Shown here: piece after piece, positions 19,135 to 29,454 of the stretch
Position numbering within the stretch: the stretch's first letter is position 1
Layout: every line of letters begins with the position of its first letter
NCBI RefSeq assembly: GCF_022129235.1
Contig: NZ_JADQAI010000005.1
Span: 185,502-249,501, forward strand
Length of the DNA: 64,000 nucleotides
DNA from: Psychrobacter sp. Ps6
GTDB taxonomy: Bacteria; Pseudomonadota; Gammaproteobacteria; Pseudomonadales; Moraxellaceae
Direction of reading: 5' to 3'
Notes under the pieces: generated by a model
Databases searched by the model: none
What the model saw: only the letters and a program-made list of their open reading frames with translations
What the model was told of the DNA's origin: nothing
Program-made: the position numbers and the translations under genes

Positions 19135-20118
19135 ATGAAAGCAATGTCTCTCTCCATCCGTCTGCTTGGGACAGCATGCTTAGGCTTAGTGTTAAGTAGT
19201 TGTCACTCATCTGATGCCACCTCGCCCGCGCCTGCCCTAGAGATGCAAAACACCTTAACGCAGCCCCTGTCGGTACAATCGTCTTCTAAAGTGATGACAC
19301 CAGATTGGGGCATTGCTGCAACTTTAACTGCCATGGGCTACCCGCCAGTGGCAATGGGTGATAAGCCTTTTTATAAAGAATGGGTTGGCAAACCTATTAT
19401 CCCTGCTACCACATACGACGTGGGTACTCGCTATCAGCCCAATCCCGAAATGTTCTCTCAGCTCCATCTAGATGTGGTGATAGACACCGGATTTTATGAG
19501 CATTTGCGTCCTATGTATGGCGACTTGCCCATTCACTCTATTGAGCTGAGCAGTCTAAATAGAGTTGCCAAATGGGAAGACTTTATAGAGCCCACGTTAG
19601 AATTGGGTCGCTCTATTCATCAGCCTCAAGCGGCACAACACTATCTTGACCAGAGCAAACGTCAAATAGCACAAGCAGGTCATACATTTCATACGCGCTA
19701 CCCTCATATCAAAAAACTGGCGGTAGTCCAATTTGCTGATACCAATAATTTACGTATGTTTTCATACAACAGCTTGTTTCAGCCAGCACTAAACGCCATG
19801 GGGTTAGAGCTGGTGGCATTTGCAGATGGCAATCAATAGGGCTTTGCGCCTATTATGCTAGGGGATTTGGCACAGCTCGATGATGATACTTGCTTGGTGG
19901 TCGTAGAACCTATCGGTGATCTACTTAAGCTGGAGCTAGAATCCAGCTTGGTATGGCAACGCCTGGGATACTCGTTTGACAATGACCCAAAATCTGCCGA
20001 TAAAGGTCGCTGTCTAACCCTACTACCGGCCACTTGGAACAATAGTGGCGTGGCTTCTATGAATGTCTTGGCCGATCGATTAATGAATGCCACGCTTGTA
20101 GGCAATACCGACTTATGA
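19135..20118 (+). pseudogene. FhuD-like ferric-siderophore-binding lipoprotein, interrupted by an in-frame TAG
   Basis: The 5' part (to 19839) starts MKAMSLSIRLLGTACLGLVLSSC, a lipoprotein signal with lipobox LSSC, and continues with FhuD-like PDWGIAATLTAMGYPPVAMGDK and DVVIDTGFYE. At 19837 a TAG follows GATGGCAATCAA. The same frame then resumes GFAPIMLGDLAQLDDDTCLVVVEP to the stop at 20116-20118. In FhuD homologues a Trp precedes the Gly here (NxWGF), so TGG to TAG is the simplest explanation. The rest of the frame is intact, hinting at a recent lesion or readthrough. The stop overlaps the fhuB start (ATGA). Confidence 0.85.
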
Positions 20119-22085
20119 TGAAAAACAATGTTTTGTCTATTAACCGCCTTTATTTGATGGTTGTTTTTTTGATCGTGATGGCAGTAGTCAGTAGTTACGC
20201 TGTCATACACCAGTTATGGAATCTACCATTTATAGAGCTATTCACTCCATCATTTGACTTGTCGCTTTCGGATATGAGTATCCAGCTGCAAATCGTACCG
20301 ACCATGGTCGTGGCATCAACTGCAGGCGGCCTTCTAGGCTTAGTTAGTGTCTTGCTGCAACAGTTAGTAAAAAACACGCTGGCGTCAGACACAACATTGG
20401 CAGTGGGCAGTGGCGCAAATATGTCACTGCTACTTGTGACATTATTTTTCCCTAGTTTCAATCTAGGAGGCAGTTTTTGGGTCGCCTTTATTGGGGCCAT
20501 TAGCAGCATGGCAATTGTATTCATCCTTGCCGCACCAAGTCGCATGAATCCTCTGGTACTGGTGTTAGGAGGTTTGGTCACCAATATCTTATTGGGTGCT
20601 ATCGCCGCCTTATTGATGATTTATTATGCCGAAGAATCTCTAAATGTCATGGTATGGGCGGCTGGCAGCCTTACGCAAAACAATTGGCAAGTGTCTATTG
20701 TATTAACCATTGCTAGTGTGGTCGCCTTTATCAGTTTAATGCCCTTATTAAAACCGCTAGAAATCATGAGCCTAGACGATAGGCAGGCAAAAAGTTTGGG
20801 CATACCTATCAATCTTATTCGAGGACTGGTAGTGGGATTGGTGGCGATATTAACGGCCCTTGTCGTGAGCCGTGTAGGACCTATTGGTTTTATTGGACTG
20901 GGTGCCGCTACCCTCGTCAACGTATTTTCTGTCAGACATATCGGTTACCGTTTGCTCTTGGGCTATGGATTTGGGGCGCTTCTGCTGTGGGTGACCAGCA
21001 ATGTCACCACGGTACTACAGCATTACCTGAGCCTAAACATTCCTGCTGATGCGATGACTGCCTTACTTGGCGCGCCATTGGTTATATGGCTAATCGTAAC
21101 CCAAAGCCGGCCGCATAAAGATGAGGTTAGCCCAACGCTTATTTCAGAACGCCGCGAACCGCATTTACTTCTCTGGAGTGTCGCCTTAGTTCTACTAATT
21201 GTCGGCATACTTGTTTTCACTGCCACAGCAAATGGCTGGCAATTGAATGCCGTATGGAGTTTGATTGTTGATTTTAGACTACCTCGCACCCTAAGCGCGG
21301 CAGCCACTGGCGTGATGCTAGCGACTGCGGGCGTACTGCTGCAAACCTTGACGCGCAACCCTATGGCCAGTCCTGAGGTACTGGGTATCAGCTCAGGTTC
21401 AGCAATCGGCGTGATATTGGCCTTTGTTTTCTTACCCAGTTTTGGCTACACAGGCATTGTGCTGTCAGGATTATTGGGCGCAGCGATTGTGCTCAGCTTG
21501 ATATTATGGCTAGCTCGTAGAATAAATCCTGCCTATTTGCTGTTGGTTGGCGTGACGATTGCCGCCTTGATGGGTGGTTTGTTAAGTCTGGTCAAAATAT
21601 CTGGAGATCAGCGCTTGCAAGCAGTTCTCAGTTGGTTATCGGGCTCCACTTATCTGGCCAGCCCTGAGACTGCATGGCTACTCGTGATATTCGCCCTGTT
21701 GCTTTTTTTATTGAGTTTTATGTTGATAAAACCACTAGAGATACTGAGCTTAGGCAGCGGGATAGCGCGTGAGCTTGGTGTCTCTTTAAGGCTGTTTCAA
21801 AGCTTGATATTAATCTTAGTGGCAGCGCTTAGTACCATATCAACATTGGCAGTCGGTCCGCTTAGTTTTATTGGTCTGATGATTCCACATCTTGCCACGA
21901 CGCTCGGCGCGGTTCAGCTCAAGCGCCAATTACCACTGGCGGCTATTTTAGGTGCCGCATTAATGGTGCTGGCGGATTGGCTTGGGCGTTATATCATATT
22001 TCCTTACGAGATACCGGCTGGCACCATTGCCGCTATTATTGGTGGTACGTACTTCTTATACCTGATGCGCCGTATCAAAACGTGA
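20115..22085 (+). CDS. fhuB: FhuB-like fused siderophore ABC permease
   Basis: 656 residues, twice the size of a single FecCD permease. Two homologous halves are visible: each has the GGLLGLVSVLLQQ / TAGVLLQTLTRNPMASPEVLGISSG block and the coupling segment RVGPIGFIGLGA (first half, near 255) and VGPLSFIGLMIPHL (second half, near 595). Roughly 18-20 membrane segments. It moves Fe3+-hydroxamates across the inner membrane with a binding protein and an FhuC ATPase. The ATPase gene is not nearby. Its start overlaps the last codons of the fhuD-like frame, implying translational coupling. Confidence 0.9.
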   Translation: MMKNNVLSINRLYLMVVFLIVMAVVSSYAVIHQLWNLPFIELFTPSFDLSLSDMSIQLQIVPTMVVASTAGGLLGLVSVLLQQLVKNTLASDTTLAVGSGANMSLLLVTLFFPSFNLGGSFWVAFIGAISSMAIVFILAAPSRMNPLVLVLGGLVTNILLGAIAALLMIYYAEESLNVMVWAAGSLTQNNWQVSIVLTIASVVAFISLMPLLKPLEIMSLDDRQAKSLGIPINLIRGLVVGLVAILTALVVSRVGPIGFIGLGAATLVNVFSVRHIGYRLLLGYGFGALLLWVTSNVTTVLQHYLSLNIPADAMTALLGAPLVIWLIVTQSRPHKDEVSPTLISERREPHLLLWSVALVLLIVGILVFTATANGWQLNAVWSLIVDFRLPRTLSAAATGVMLATAGVLLQTLTRNPMASPEVLGISSGSAIGVILAFVFLPSFGYTGIVLSGLLGAAIVLSLILWLARRINPAYLLLVGVTIAALMGGLLSLVKISGDQRLQAVLSWLSGSTYLASPETAWLLVIFALLLFLLSFMLIKPLEILSLGSGIARELGVSLRLFQSLILILVAALSTISTLAVGPLSFIGLMIPHLATTLGAVQLKRQLPLAAILGAALMVLADWLGRYIIFPYEIPAGTIAAIIGGTYFLYLMRRIKT

Positions 22086-22337
22086 TTCACCCATTACTTA
22101 TAATACTACTCTATAAAGAGGTGTCTTGTTTAATGTCATTCACACTTCTGTGAGTGTTGATGAGGCATTGGTTCATCATGGCTTTATCATACTATGCGTT
22201 GATACTGTTGCTTGCTCATTCCTTTTTCATCGAATAGGTCAGCTCGCACCCTATTCATTCATGCAATTTTATCAAATACTCAAGCTCACCGATCAGACAC
22301 ACAAGCAAATGTGTCAAAAATACCTCTATATTGTATT

Positions 22338-22356
22338 GCTAATAATTCTCATTATC
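22338..22356. promoter_or_regulatory. Putative Fur box upstream of the TonB receptor
   Basis: GCTAATAATTCTCATTATC matches 15 of 19 Fur consensus positions, with an overlapping further TCATTA repeat. It lies 146 bases before the chosen receptor start. The surrounding 22086-22501 stretch holds no gene that I trust. Confidence 0.65.
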
Positions 22357-22501
22357 ATTAACATGTACGCAATTGATCGTGACATGTTAAGCCCGTTAAA
22401 CAGCCTGTCACTGACAAAACCGTATATTGATTACGCATTCAATGCTACATCAAGAGAATGTTAAGCCAACTAACCCAATACTTTTATCGAGATACCATCT
22501 G

Positions 22502-24775
22502 ATGTTTATCATTACAGAAGGCACCAAGCAACATAAACCCAGCTCCTTGAGTTGGTTCATCAAACAAACGATGCATCTGTCAGCCATTGCTTCATTGGCA
22601 GTCAGCTCATCTATCATTCATGCTGAAACCACCGACCAATCCACAACTGGTGATAGTATCACCATCAATAATGCTGACAAAAAAGCCGAACCTAGTACTA
22701 CGCTAGAGACTATCGTGGTCACGGCAGATATAGACGCACAGACTACTGAAAATACCGACCGCTATACTATTCCTACCGCCAGTAGCGCCACTGGACTGGC
22801 ACTCTCTGCAAAAGAAACCCCGCAGGCCACCAGTGTAGTGACCAATCAGCAACTCAAAGATCAAAACTCAACCAATCTAACAGAGGTGCTTAAACGCGCG
22901 CCTGGTATTCAAGTGGGCAGTATCGATGGCGCGCGCAGTGGGTTCTCAGCGAGAGGGTTTGGCATTACTGGCTTTCAAATCGATGGCTTAAATACAGATT
23001 TTGTTCAGCAAGCAGCGATGGGTGAATATTCAGCCAATACTGCTATGTTTGATCATGTTGAAATCGTACGTGGTGCGACAGGTTTGATGAGTGGCTCAGG
23101 CGACCCTTCTGCCAACGTCAATCTCATTCGCAAACGTGCCGACAGCACAGTGCCCGCCACCGAACTCTCTGCCAACGTTGATCGTTATGGCAATTATGGT
23201 GTGAGCGTCGATCGCAGTCAGTCATTGACCAAAGATGGCGCGGTACGTGGCCGAGTCGTGGCAAGTTATCAAGATGGCGACACCTTTATCGATCGCCAAG
23301 AGCTGGGGCAAAACCTAATCTATGCCACAGTGGATGCTGATGTGAGTGACAACACTACCGTCAGTGTGGGTGCAAGCCGTCAGCACAATAAATCAAAATC
23401 GACCATGTGGGGCGGTTTGCCAAGTTACTTAAGTGATGGCTCAAAAGCTGAGTGGGATACCAGTAAAAACGGTAGTGCTGACTGGTCAAACTGGGACTCT
23501 GACAATGTTTACTATTTCGCTGACATCGATCATGATTTTAATGAAGACTGGAACCTAACCACTAATGCCAGTTACAACGAGAGCGACAGTAGCCCAAAAC
23601 TCCTTTATATGTATGCCAGCAGCTTTGACCCTGACACTGGACTGATTTATAACTTAAACCCATTTCACGCCGATACCGAGCGCAAACAAGTCAACGTCAA
23701 AACCAAGCTGACGGGTAATTTTGATGCCTTGGGCAGAACGCATCAGCTTATCGTGGGCGGATCTTACAATAAAAGCGAGCTTGATACTTTTACTTATACT
23801 GCCCCACCCGACGGACTGTTAACAGTGTCTGACTTTGATAACTGGGATGGCAGCTACGCTGAACCAGCATGGGGCGCCAAAACCCAAAGCTCTGATGTCA
23901 CCGTTAAAGAAAAGGCCATCTTTGCCGCCACTCAGCTAAAGCTGTCTGATCCTCTATCAGTCATATTGGGGTCACGGGTGTCTGATTATGAGCGCTCAGG
24001 TATGCAGTATGGCAATAATGTAGACACTGAATCCAAACATATTTGGACGCCTTATGCGGGTATCACTTATGATATTGACAAAAACCACAGCCTCTACATC
24101 AGCTATAGTGACATTTTTCAACCACAAACCGAGCGCGATATTAATGGCAACTATCTCGATCCTATCGAAGGCAAAAATTACGAAATCGGTCTAAAAAGTG
24201 AGTCTGATAATGGCGCCCTACAAAGCCAAGTCAGCATCTTTAGAATCGAGCAAGACAACCTTGCCCAGCTCGATGGTGGCCAAATAATCCCAGGAACCAC
24301 GCTTGAAAATGCGTACGTTGGTGCAAAAGGCGCTACCAGTCAGGGCGTTGAAGTAGAGGTCACCGGTGAGCTTAGTGACAAACTAAAGGCCACTATCGGC
24401 TACACGCATTTTAATGCTGAAGACAATAGCGGTAAAGCCATCAATACAGGCTATGCCGATACGACGCTGAATTTGTTTACCACCTATGATATGAACGATA
24501 TCGTTCCTAATTTGACAGTTGGTGGCGGTATCGATTGGTCAAACGGCTACTATGGTGTGGTCACCAATCCTGTGACTGGTCAATCTGAAAAATATGGTCA
24601 AGACAATGTGACACTAGCGAGCATCATGGCCAAATATGCCATCAATGACAACCTAGAAGCACAGCTTAACGTCAACAATTTATTCAACCAAAAATATCTT
24701 GCTGGCGAAAACTTCTTTGGATTAACGTATGGCGAGCCTTTAAATGTAGTCGGTAGAGTGACTTATCGCTTTTAG
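22502..24775 (+). CDS. FhuE-like TonB-dependent ferric-hydroxamate receptor
   Basis: A start at 22502 (MFIITEGTKQHKPSSL) gives a signal peptide ending SIIHA; upstream ATGs at 22427 and 22442 are possible. TonB box-like LETIVVTA, plug domain with TLTEVLKRAPGIQVGS-like and EIVRGATGLMSGSGDPSANVNLIRKRA, then barrel blocks TMWGGLPSYLSDGS, SLYISYSDIFQPQTERD, IFRIEQDN and a terminal Arg-Phe (VGRVTYRF). Order and wording follow E. coli FhuE (coprogen/rhodotorulate/ferrioxamine receptor). Outer-membrane importer working with TonB; pairs with the fhuB permease upstream. Exact siderophore unproven. Confidence 0.88.
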   Translation: MFIITEGTKQHKPSSLSWFIKQTMHLSAIASLAVSSSIIHAETTDQSTTGDSITINNADKKAEPSTTLETIVVTADIDAQTTENTDRYTIPTASSATGLALSAKETPQATSVVTNQQLKDQNSTNLTEVLKRAPGIQVGSIDGARSGFSARGFGITGFQIDGLNTDFVQQAAMGEYSANTAMFDHVEIVRGATGLMSGSGDPSANVNLIRKRADSTVPATELSANVDRYGNYGVSVDRSQSLTKDGAVRGRVVASYQDGDTFIDRQELGQNLIYATVDADVSDNTTVSVGASRQHNKSKSTMWGGLPSYLSDGSKAEWDTSKNGSADWSNWDSDNVYYFADIDHDFNEDWNLTTNASYNESDSSPKLLYMYASSFDPDTGLIYNLNPFHADTERKQVNVKTKLTGNFDALGRTHQLIVGGSYNKSELDTFTYTAPPDGLLTVSDFDNWDGSYAEPAWGAKTQSSDVTVKEKAIFAATQLKLSDPLSVILGSRVSDYERSGMQYGNNVDTESKHIWTPYAGITYDIDKNHSLYISYSDIFQPQTERDINGNYLDPIEGKNYEIGLKSESDNGALQSQVSIFRIEQDNLAQLDGGQIIPGTTLENAYVGAKGATSQGVEVEVTGELSDKLKATIGYTHFNAEDNSGKAINTGYADTTLNLFTTYDMNDIVPNLTVGGGIDWSNGYYGVVTNPVTGQSEKYGQDNVTLASIMAKYAINDNLEAQLNVNNLFNQKYLAGENFFGLTYGEPLNVVGRVTYRF

Positions 24776-24910
24776 TCTAAATATTAGGGCGTGTTGAGTT
24801 TGAAAGTTAACATCTAACAAATTGACATTCAGGGTCGGCTTATAATACCATTGATGATTACTTTCATTCATCTCAACGATGATCCTATAATAACTTTTTG
24901 GAGTAATCCC

Positions 24911-24985
24911 ATGCAGTGGACTAAACCAGCTTTTCAAGACATCCGTATCGGTTTCGAAATCACTATGTATTTTGAAGCACGCTAA
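24911..24985 (+). CDS. pqqA: PqqA, 24-residue PQQ precursor peptide
   Basis: The peptide [24 protein letters not shown] has the invariant Glu16 and Tyr20 that are cross-linked and excised to become PQQ. It is nearly the same as Acinetobacter-type PqqA and is preceded by GGAG. PqqA is ribosomally made, bound by PqqD and modified by PqqE. It is short enough to be missed by most gene callers. It opens the operon, followed by a hairpin before pqqB. Confidence 0.95.
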   Translation: MQWTKPAFQDIRIGFEITMYFEAR

Positions 24986-25008
24986 AAACTCATAGACCTG
25001 AATACATT

Positions 25009-25034
25009 AAAAGCCCTAGATGATTAGGGCTTTT
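25009..25034 (+). terminator. Attenuator-like hairpin between pqqA and pqqB
   Basis: AAAAGCCCTA, loop GATGAT and exact complement TAGGGCTTTT are followed by a T-rich run. Partial termination here would make pqqA mRNA more abundant than the pqqB-E message, matching the need for a stoichiometric substrate peptide. Confidence 0.75.
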
Positions 25035-25064
25035 ACTTTTTTTGACATTTGGAAATATTGCGCT

Positions 25065-25976
25065 ATGTATATTCACGTTTTAGGCTCAGCAGCGGGCGGC
25101 GGCTTTCCGCAGTGGAACTGTAACTGCGAAAACTGTCACGGCGTACGCCAAGGCACCATTGAAGCAAAGACCCGTACCCAGTCTTCGATCGCCATATCAG
25201 AAAATGGCGTTGACTGGATTTTGTTTAACGCTTCACCTGATATCCGCCAGCAGCTATTTGACTTTAAAGCCGCTCAGCCAGCCCGTCATCTAAGAGACAC
25301 AGGCATCACCGATGTGGTATTGATGGACAGTCAGCTTGACCATACCACAGGCCTGTTGACACTACGTGAAGGTTGCCCCATATCTGTTTGGTGTACCGAC
25401 ATGGTGCATGACGACCTCAGCACAGGATTTCCACTGTTTACGATGTTAAAGCATTGGAATGGCGGCCTACAATATAATCAAATTGATCCAAAACAGCGCT
25501 TTCAAATTGACGGTTATAGCAATTTAGAGCTAACGCCTTTGGTCATTAGAAGCTCAGCGCCACCGTATTCGCCGCACCGCAATGATCCTCATGATGGCGA
25601 CAACATCGCGCTGATTGTGAAAGATTTAAAAACACAAAAGCAGCTGTTCTATGCGCCAGGCTTGGGCAAAATTGACGATGAAGTCATGCAAATCATGAAA
25701 GCGTCTGATTGCGTGATGATTGACGGCACGCTATGGACAGACAATGAGATGCAAGAACGCGGCGTTGGCACTAAAACGGGCCAAGACATGGGGCATTTGC
25801 ATATCAGTGGTGACGATGGCTCGCTGCATTATTTAGATCAGCTCGATAACGCGCGCAAGGTACTCATTCATATCAACAATACCAACCCGATATTAAACGA
25901 GCAATCTGAACAAGCAGCGACACTAAAACAGCACGGCGTCGAAGTGGCGTTCGATGGCATGCAGATAGAGCTTTAA
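25065..25976 (+). CDS. pqqB: PqqB, PQQ biosynthesis metallo-beta-lactamase-fold protein
   Basis: Start at 25065 ([21 protein letters not shown]), where family members begin; the frame extends 45 bases upstream into the hairpin region. 303 residues. Conserved features: [20 protein letters not shown] at the N-terminus, [30 protein letters not shown] (metal-site region), and MGHLHISG near 240. PqqB is a non-haem iron hydroxylase acting on the Glu-Tyr product during PQQ formation. Confidence 0.96.
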   Translation: MYIHVLGSAAGGGFPQWNCNCENCHGVRQGTIEAKTRTQSSIAISENGVDWILFNASPDIRQQLFDFKAAQPARHLRDTGITDVVLMDSQLDHTTGLLTLREGCPISVWCTDMVHDDLSTGFPLFTMLKHWNGGLQYNQIDPKQRFQIDGYSNLELTPLVIRSSAPPYSPHRNDPHDGDNIALIVKDLKTQKQLFYAPGLGKIDDEVMQIMKASDCVMIDGTLWTDNEMQERGVGTKTGQDMGHLHISGDDGSLHYLDQLDNARKVLIHINNTNPILNEQSEQAATLKQHGVEVAFDGMQIEL

Positions 25977-26015
25977 GACAAACGGTAAGATAAAGACAGC
26001 AATCGCAAGGTAAAA

Positions 26016-26777
26016 ATGATGCAAGAAGAAACCGCAGCACTCAGCCCAGAAGCGTTTGAACAAGCGATTATGGCAAAAGGTCAGTATTATCATATCCACC
26101 ATCCTTTTCATATCATGATGCACGAAGGACGCGCGACCCAGCAGCAAATCCAAGCGTGGGTCGCCAATCGGTTTTATTATCAAATCAATATCCCGCTAAA
26201 AGACGCGGCAATCATGGCAAACTGCCCTGATCAGCGCGTGCGTCAAGAGTGGATCCAGCGCATGATTGATCAAGATGGCGTCTACCCTGATGGCGGCGGG
26301 CGCGAAGCGTGGCTTGGTCTGGCGGAAGCGGTTGGATTGACGCGTGAGCAGGTGATTTCGGAAGAATTGGTTTTGCCCGGTGTGCGTTTTGCTGTTGATG
26401 CTTATGTGAATTTTGCCCGCCGTACGTCATGGCGTGAGGCGGCGAGCAGCTCATTGACCGAGCTGTTTGCCCCGCAGATTCATCAGTCGCGCTTAGAGTC
26501 TTGGCCCAAGCACTATCCTTGGATCAAAGAAGAAGGCTATACCTATTTTCGCTCGCGCTTGAGTCAAGCACGCCGCGATGTTGAGCATGGTCTGACTATC
26601 ACGCTTGACTCATTCAAAACGGCAGAGCAGCAAGAACGCATGCTTGAGATTCTACAATTTAAACTGGACATTTTGTGGACGATTTTGGATGCCTTGAGTC
26701 TCGCCTATGTGCATGATCAAGCCCCTTATCAAAGCGTCACCACGGATAATGTCTGGCATAAAGGATTGTTCAAATGA
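26016..26777 (+). CDS. pqqC: PqqC, pyrroloquinoline-quinone synthase
   Basis: 253 residues. All-helical TenA-like fold motifs: [47 protein letters not shown] near residue 24, [10 protein letters not shown], and [17 protein letters not shown] near 167. It catalyses the last ring closure and eight-electron oxidation to PQQ, using O2 without a cofactor. AAGG precedes the ATG pair. Its last four bases overlap the start of pqqD. Confidence 0.96.
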   Translation: MMQEETAALSPEAFEQAIMAKGQYYHIHHPFHIMMHEGRATQQQIQAWVANRFYYQINIPLKDAAIMANCPDQRVRQEWIQRMIDQDGVYPDGGGREAWLGLAEAVGLTREQVISEELVLPGVRFAVDAYVNFARRTSWREAASSSLTELFAPQIHQSRLESWPKHYPWIKEEGYTYFRSRLSQARRDVEHGLTITLDSFKTAEQQERMLEILQFKLDILWTILDALSLAYVHDQAPYQSVTTDNVWHKGLFK

Positions 26778-27070
26778 GTATACCTGCTAGTTTACCTGAG
26801 CTGGATCAATCTCTGGTTCCCACATGGCGTCATGGCTACCGCTTCCAGTTTGAGCCAGCGCAAGACGCGTATGTCCTGCTCTACCCTGAGGGGATGATCA
26901 CCCTTAACGACAGTGCCAGTATCATTGGACAGCATATCGATGGCACCGCATCGGTTGCTGATATTATCCAAAAGGTAAAAGCCATGTTTGGCGATGTGCC
27001 TGAAATCGAGCAAGACATCATCGAATATATGCTGGTTGCCCAGCGCGAACATTGGATTGACCTAGTATGA
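26774..27070 (+). CDS. pqqD: PqqD, peptide chaperone (RRE-type)
   Basis: 98 residues. Motifs [48 protein letters not shown] match PqqD, the prototype RiPP recognition element, which binds PqqA and presents it to PqqE. It overlaps pqqC upstream and pqqE downstream by four bases each (ATGA), indicating tight coupling. Confidence 0.95.
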   Translation: MSIPASLPELDQSLVPTWRHGYRFQFEPAQDAYVLLYPEGMITLNDSASIIGQHIDGTASVADIIQKVKAMFGDVPEIEQDIIEYMLVAQREHWIDLV

Positions 27071-28224
27071 CTGCACCCGTCGGACTGCCGCTATGGTTAC
27101 TCGCTGAGTTGACCTATCGCTGCCCCTTACAATGCCCGTATTGCTCAAACCCGATTGATTATGCTCAGTATAAAGAAGAGCTGACGACACAGGAGTGGTT
27201 TGATGTGTTTGATCAAGCGCGGCAAATGGGCGCGGTGCAGCTGGGGTTTTCTGGCGGTGAGCCACTGGTGCGTCAAGACTTAGAAGAAATGGTCGCTTAT
27301 GCGCACAAGCAAGGTTTTTATACCAACCTCATCACTTCAGGCATGGGACTCACTGAAGCACGCATCGCCAGTCTAAAAGAAGCAGGATTGCAGCATATCC
27401 AAATTAGCTTCCAAGCCAGTGATCCGTCGGTGAACAATGCATTGGCAGGCTCAAAACATGCCTTTGAGCAAAAGTATGAGATGTCACGTCTGGTCAAACA
27501 GTACGATTATCCGATGGTACTTAACTTTGTGATTCATCGACAGAACATCGATCAAATCGACCAGATTATTGATCTCTGCTTAGAGCTAGAGGCCGACACG
27601 GTTGAATTGGCTATTTGCCAGTTTTATGGCTGGGCCTTTGAAAATATCGAAGGCCTACTACCGACCAAAGAACAAGTGGTCAGAGCCGAGCGCATCACCA
27701 ACGAATATCGCCAAAAGATTGAAGCACGTGGTATCAAATGCAAACTCATTTTTGTCGTCCCTGATTACTACGAAGAACGCCCAAAACCTTGTATGGATGG
27801 CTGGGGTAAGATTTTCTTGACTGTAGCACCTGATGGCACCGCCTTACCTTGTCATGCTGCAAGACAGATGCCTATAGAGTTTCCTAATATCAGGCAGACG
27901 CCATTAAAAGACATCTGGTATGACTCAGACAGCTTCAATCAATATCGCGGTGATGAATGGATGCCTGACATGTGCCAAAGCTGCTCAGATAAAGAGCGCG
28001 ATTATGGCGGCTGCCGTTGCCAAGCGTTTATGCTGACGGGCGATGCCAAAAACGCCGATCCTGTGTGCGGCAAGTCGCCTTATCACTACCTGATCGAAGA
28101 AGCACGTATCAATAGCGAGACGCCAACTCCGTTTGAAGAGCTGCGCTTTAGGAACCCTAAAAATTCTAAATTATTAAGTATGAGTCAAGAGCAACTGATT
28201 CCCACGCGTACGGTCATGGATTAA
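27067..28224 (+). CDS. pqqE: PqqE, radical SAM PqqA peptide cyclase
   Basis: 385 residues. The radical SAM CX3CX2C cluster site is Cys19, Cys23, Cys26 ([13 protein letters not shown]), followed by [16 protein letters not shown]. The C-terminal SPASM domain carries [25 protein letters not shown] and [19 protein letters not shown] for auxiliary Fe-S clusters. It forms the Glu-Tyr carbon-carbon bond in PqqA. Length and motifs are normal. The stop TAA shares its last A with the ATG of the next gene. Confidence 0.97.
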   Translation: MTAPVGLPLWLLAELTYRCPLQCPYCSNPIDYAQYKEELTTQEWFDVFDQARQMGAVQLGFSGGEPLVRQDLEEMVAYAHKQGFYTNLITSGMGLTEARIASLKEAGLQHIQISFQASDPSVNNALAGSKHAFEQKYEMSRLVKQYDYPMVLNFVIHRQNIDQIDQIIDLCLELEADTVELAICQFYGWAFENIEGLLPTKEQVVRAERITNEYRQKIEARGIKCKLIFVVPDYYEERPKPCMDGWGKIFLTVAPDGTALPCHAARQMPIEFPNIRQTPLKDIWYDSDSFNQYRGDEWMPDMCQSCSDKERDYGGCRCQAFMLTGDAKNADPVCGKSPYHYLIEEARINSETPTPFEELRFRNPKNSKLLSMSQEQLIPTRTVMD

Positions 28225-29276
28225 TGATGAATAATCAGCCTATCATTTTTGACGGTCATAATGACCTATTAACTCGCCTATGGCTAAGCTCGGCTGATGA
28301 TCCTGTGCATGATTTTATTTATGGCACGCTACCAGGGCATTTAGATCTAGCTCGCTGCCGACAAGCAGGATGGATGGGCGGATTATTCTCTATTTTTTTA
28401 CCGCCCTACGCTTATGTAAAAAACAACCATCCTAACAAATTAGCCAATCCTTCAAACTCAGACTTCACTGCGCAAGAAATCGTTGATATTTGCTGTGCGC
28501 AATTGGCGCTTGCGCAGCAATTGCAGGCACGATCAAACGGTCAGATTCAGATCTGTACGTCTGTGGCACAAATAAAAGCCTGTCAGCAGAATCAGCAACT
28601 GGCCATCGTTTTGCATTTGGAAGGCGCTGAGTTTTTAGCTATTGAGCCTGACTTGCTGAATGTGTTTTATGAGGCGGGGCTTAGAAGTATTGGCCCACTT
28701 TGGAACAGAAAAAGTCTGTTTGGCGATGGTTTGAATGCGTCCTTTCCGCACTCGCCAGACACAGGCTCTGGTTTGACTCGCGAAGGCAAAGACCTTATTT
28801 TGGCGTGCCGTGACAAGCATATGCTCATCGATGTGTCGCATATGAATGAGCGCGCGTTTTGGGATACGTTAGAGATTGCAGATCAGCCGATTGTCGCAAC
28901 CCACTCTAATGCACACGCTTTATGTCCGCAAGCAAGAAACCTAACCGATCGACAGTTGGCTGCCATTAAACAAAGCGGTGGTCTAGTTGGGGTGAACTTC
29001 GATGTGGCCTTTTTGCGTGCGGATGGGCAGCGTGATACGCAGACCTCCCTTGATGTGATCGTCGATCATCTTGCTTATCTGATTGACCATTTGGGCGAAG
29101 ATCACGTTGGCTTTGGCTCTGATTTTGATGGCTGTCTATTGCCTGATGAATTGTCTGATATCAGTCAAATCTCCAAGCTGATTGAGCGGATGCAACAGCG
29201 CCACTTCTCTGATGCGCTGATTGAAAAGGTTACTTCAAAGAATTGGTTTAAGGTGTTGGGTGAGATATGGCAGTGA
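28224..29276 (+). CDS. M19-family (renal) dipeptidase at the end of the pqq operon
   Basis: 350 residues. Zinc-site motifs of membrane-type dipeptidases are present: FDGHNDLL (H12, D14), VLHLEGAE near residue 131, LIDVSHMNERAFWD near 200, and THSNAHALCPQARNLTD near 228; the C-terminal GSDFDGC is also conserved. M19 enzymes hydrolyse dipeptides; no signal peptide, so probably cytosolic. Direct overlap with pqqE suggests a role in trimming PqqA-derived peptides or recycling flanking dipeptides. No pqqF-type M16 protease is seen nearby. Role in PQQ maturation is inference. Confidence 0.88.
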   Translation: MMNNQPIIFDGHNDLLTRLWLSSADDPVHDFIYGTLPGHLDLARCRQAGWMGGLFSIFLPPYAYVKNNHPNKLANPSNSDFTAQEIVDICCAQLALAQQLQARSNGQIQICTSVAQIKACQQNQQLAIVLHLEGAEFLAIEPDLLNVFYEAGLRSIGPLWNRKSLFGDGLNASFPHSPDTGSGLTREGKDLILACRDKHMLIDVSHMNERAFWDTLEIADQPIVATHSNAHALCPQARNLTDRQLAAIKQSGGLVGVNFDVAFLRADGQRDTQTSLDVIVDHLAYLIDHLGEDHVGFGSDFDGCLLPDELSDISQISKLIERMQQRHFSDALIEKVTSKNWFKVLGEIWQ

Positions 29277-29405
29277 TGGTTTATATCTTTGGATACCGCG
29301 AAATAAAATATCTATATCGATGCGTATTGCTCCAAGAGTTGGATAACGGGTATGAATTTTTCCTGACTCCCAAGGTGCTTTTTCATACTATTTACTATTA
29401 AAAAT

Positions 29406-29436
29406 ATAAAGCCTAACTGATTACGTTAGGCTTTAT
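29406..29436. terminator. Terminator between the pqq operon and the SUKH gene
   Basis: ATAAAGCCTAAC and its exact complement GTTAGGCTTTAT enclose a seven-base loop. Convergent genes end on each side, so it may work both ways. Confidence 0.75.
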
Positions 29437-29454
29437 GATAAAAATTATCGAGCG

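Noticed and set aside
22126..22464. 112-codon plus-strand frame between fhuB and the TonB receptor
   Set aside because: It contains the Fur box, has no motif and overlaps the receptor start; treated as intergenic.
24822..24846. TTGACA and TATAAT upstream of pqqA as a sigma-70 promoter
   Set aside because: The spacer is only 13 bases, too short for a normal promoter; the true one is not clear.
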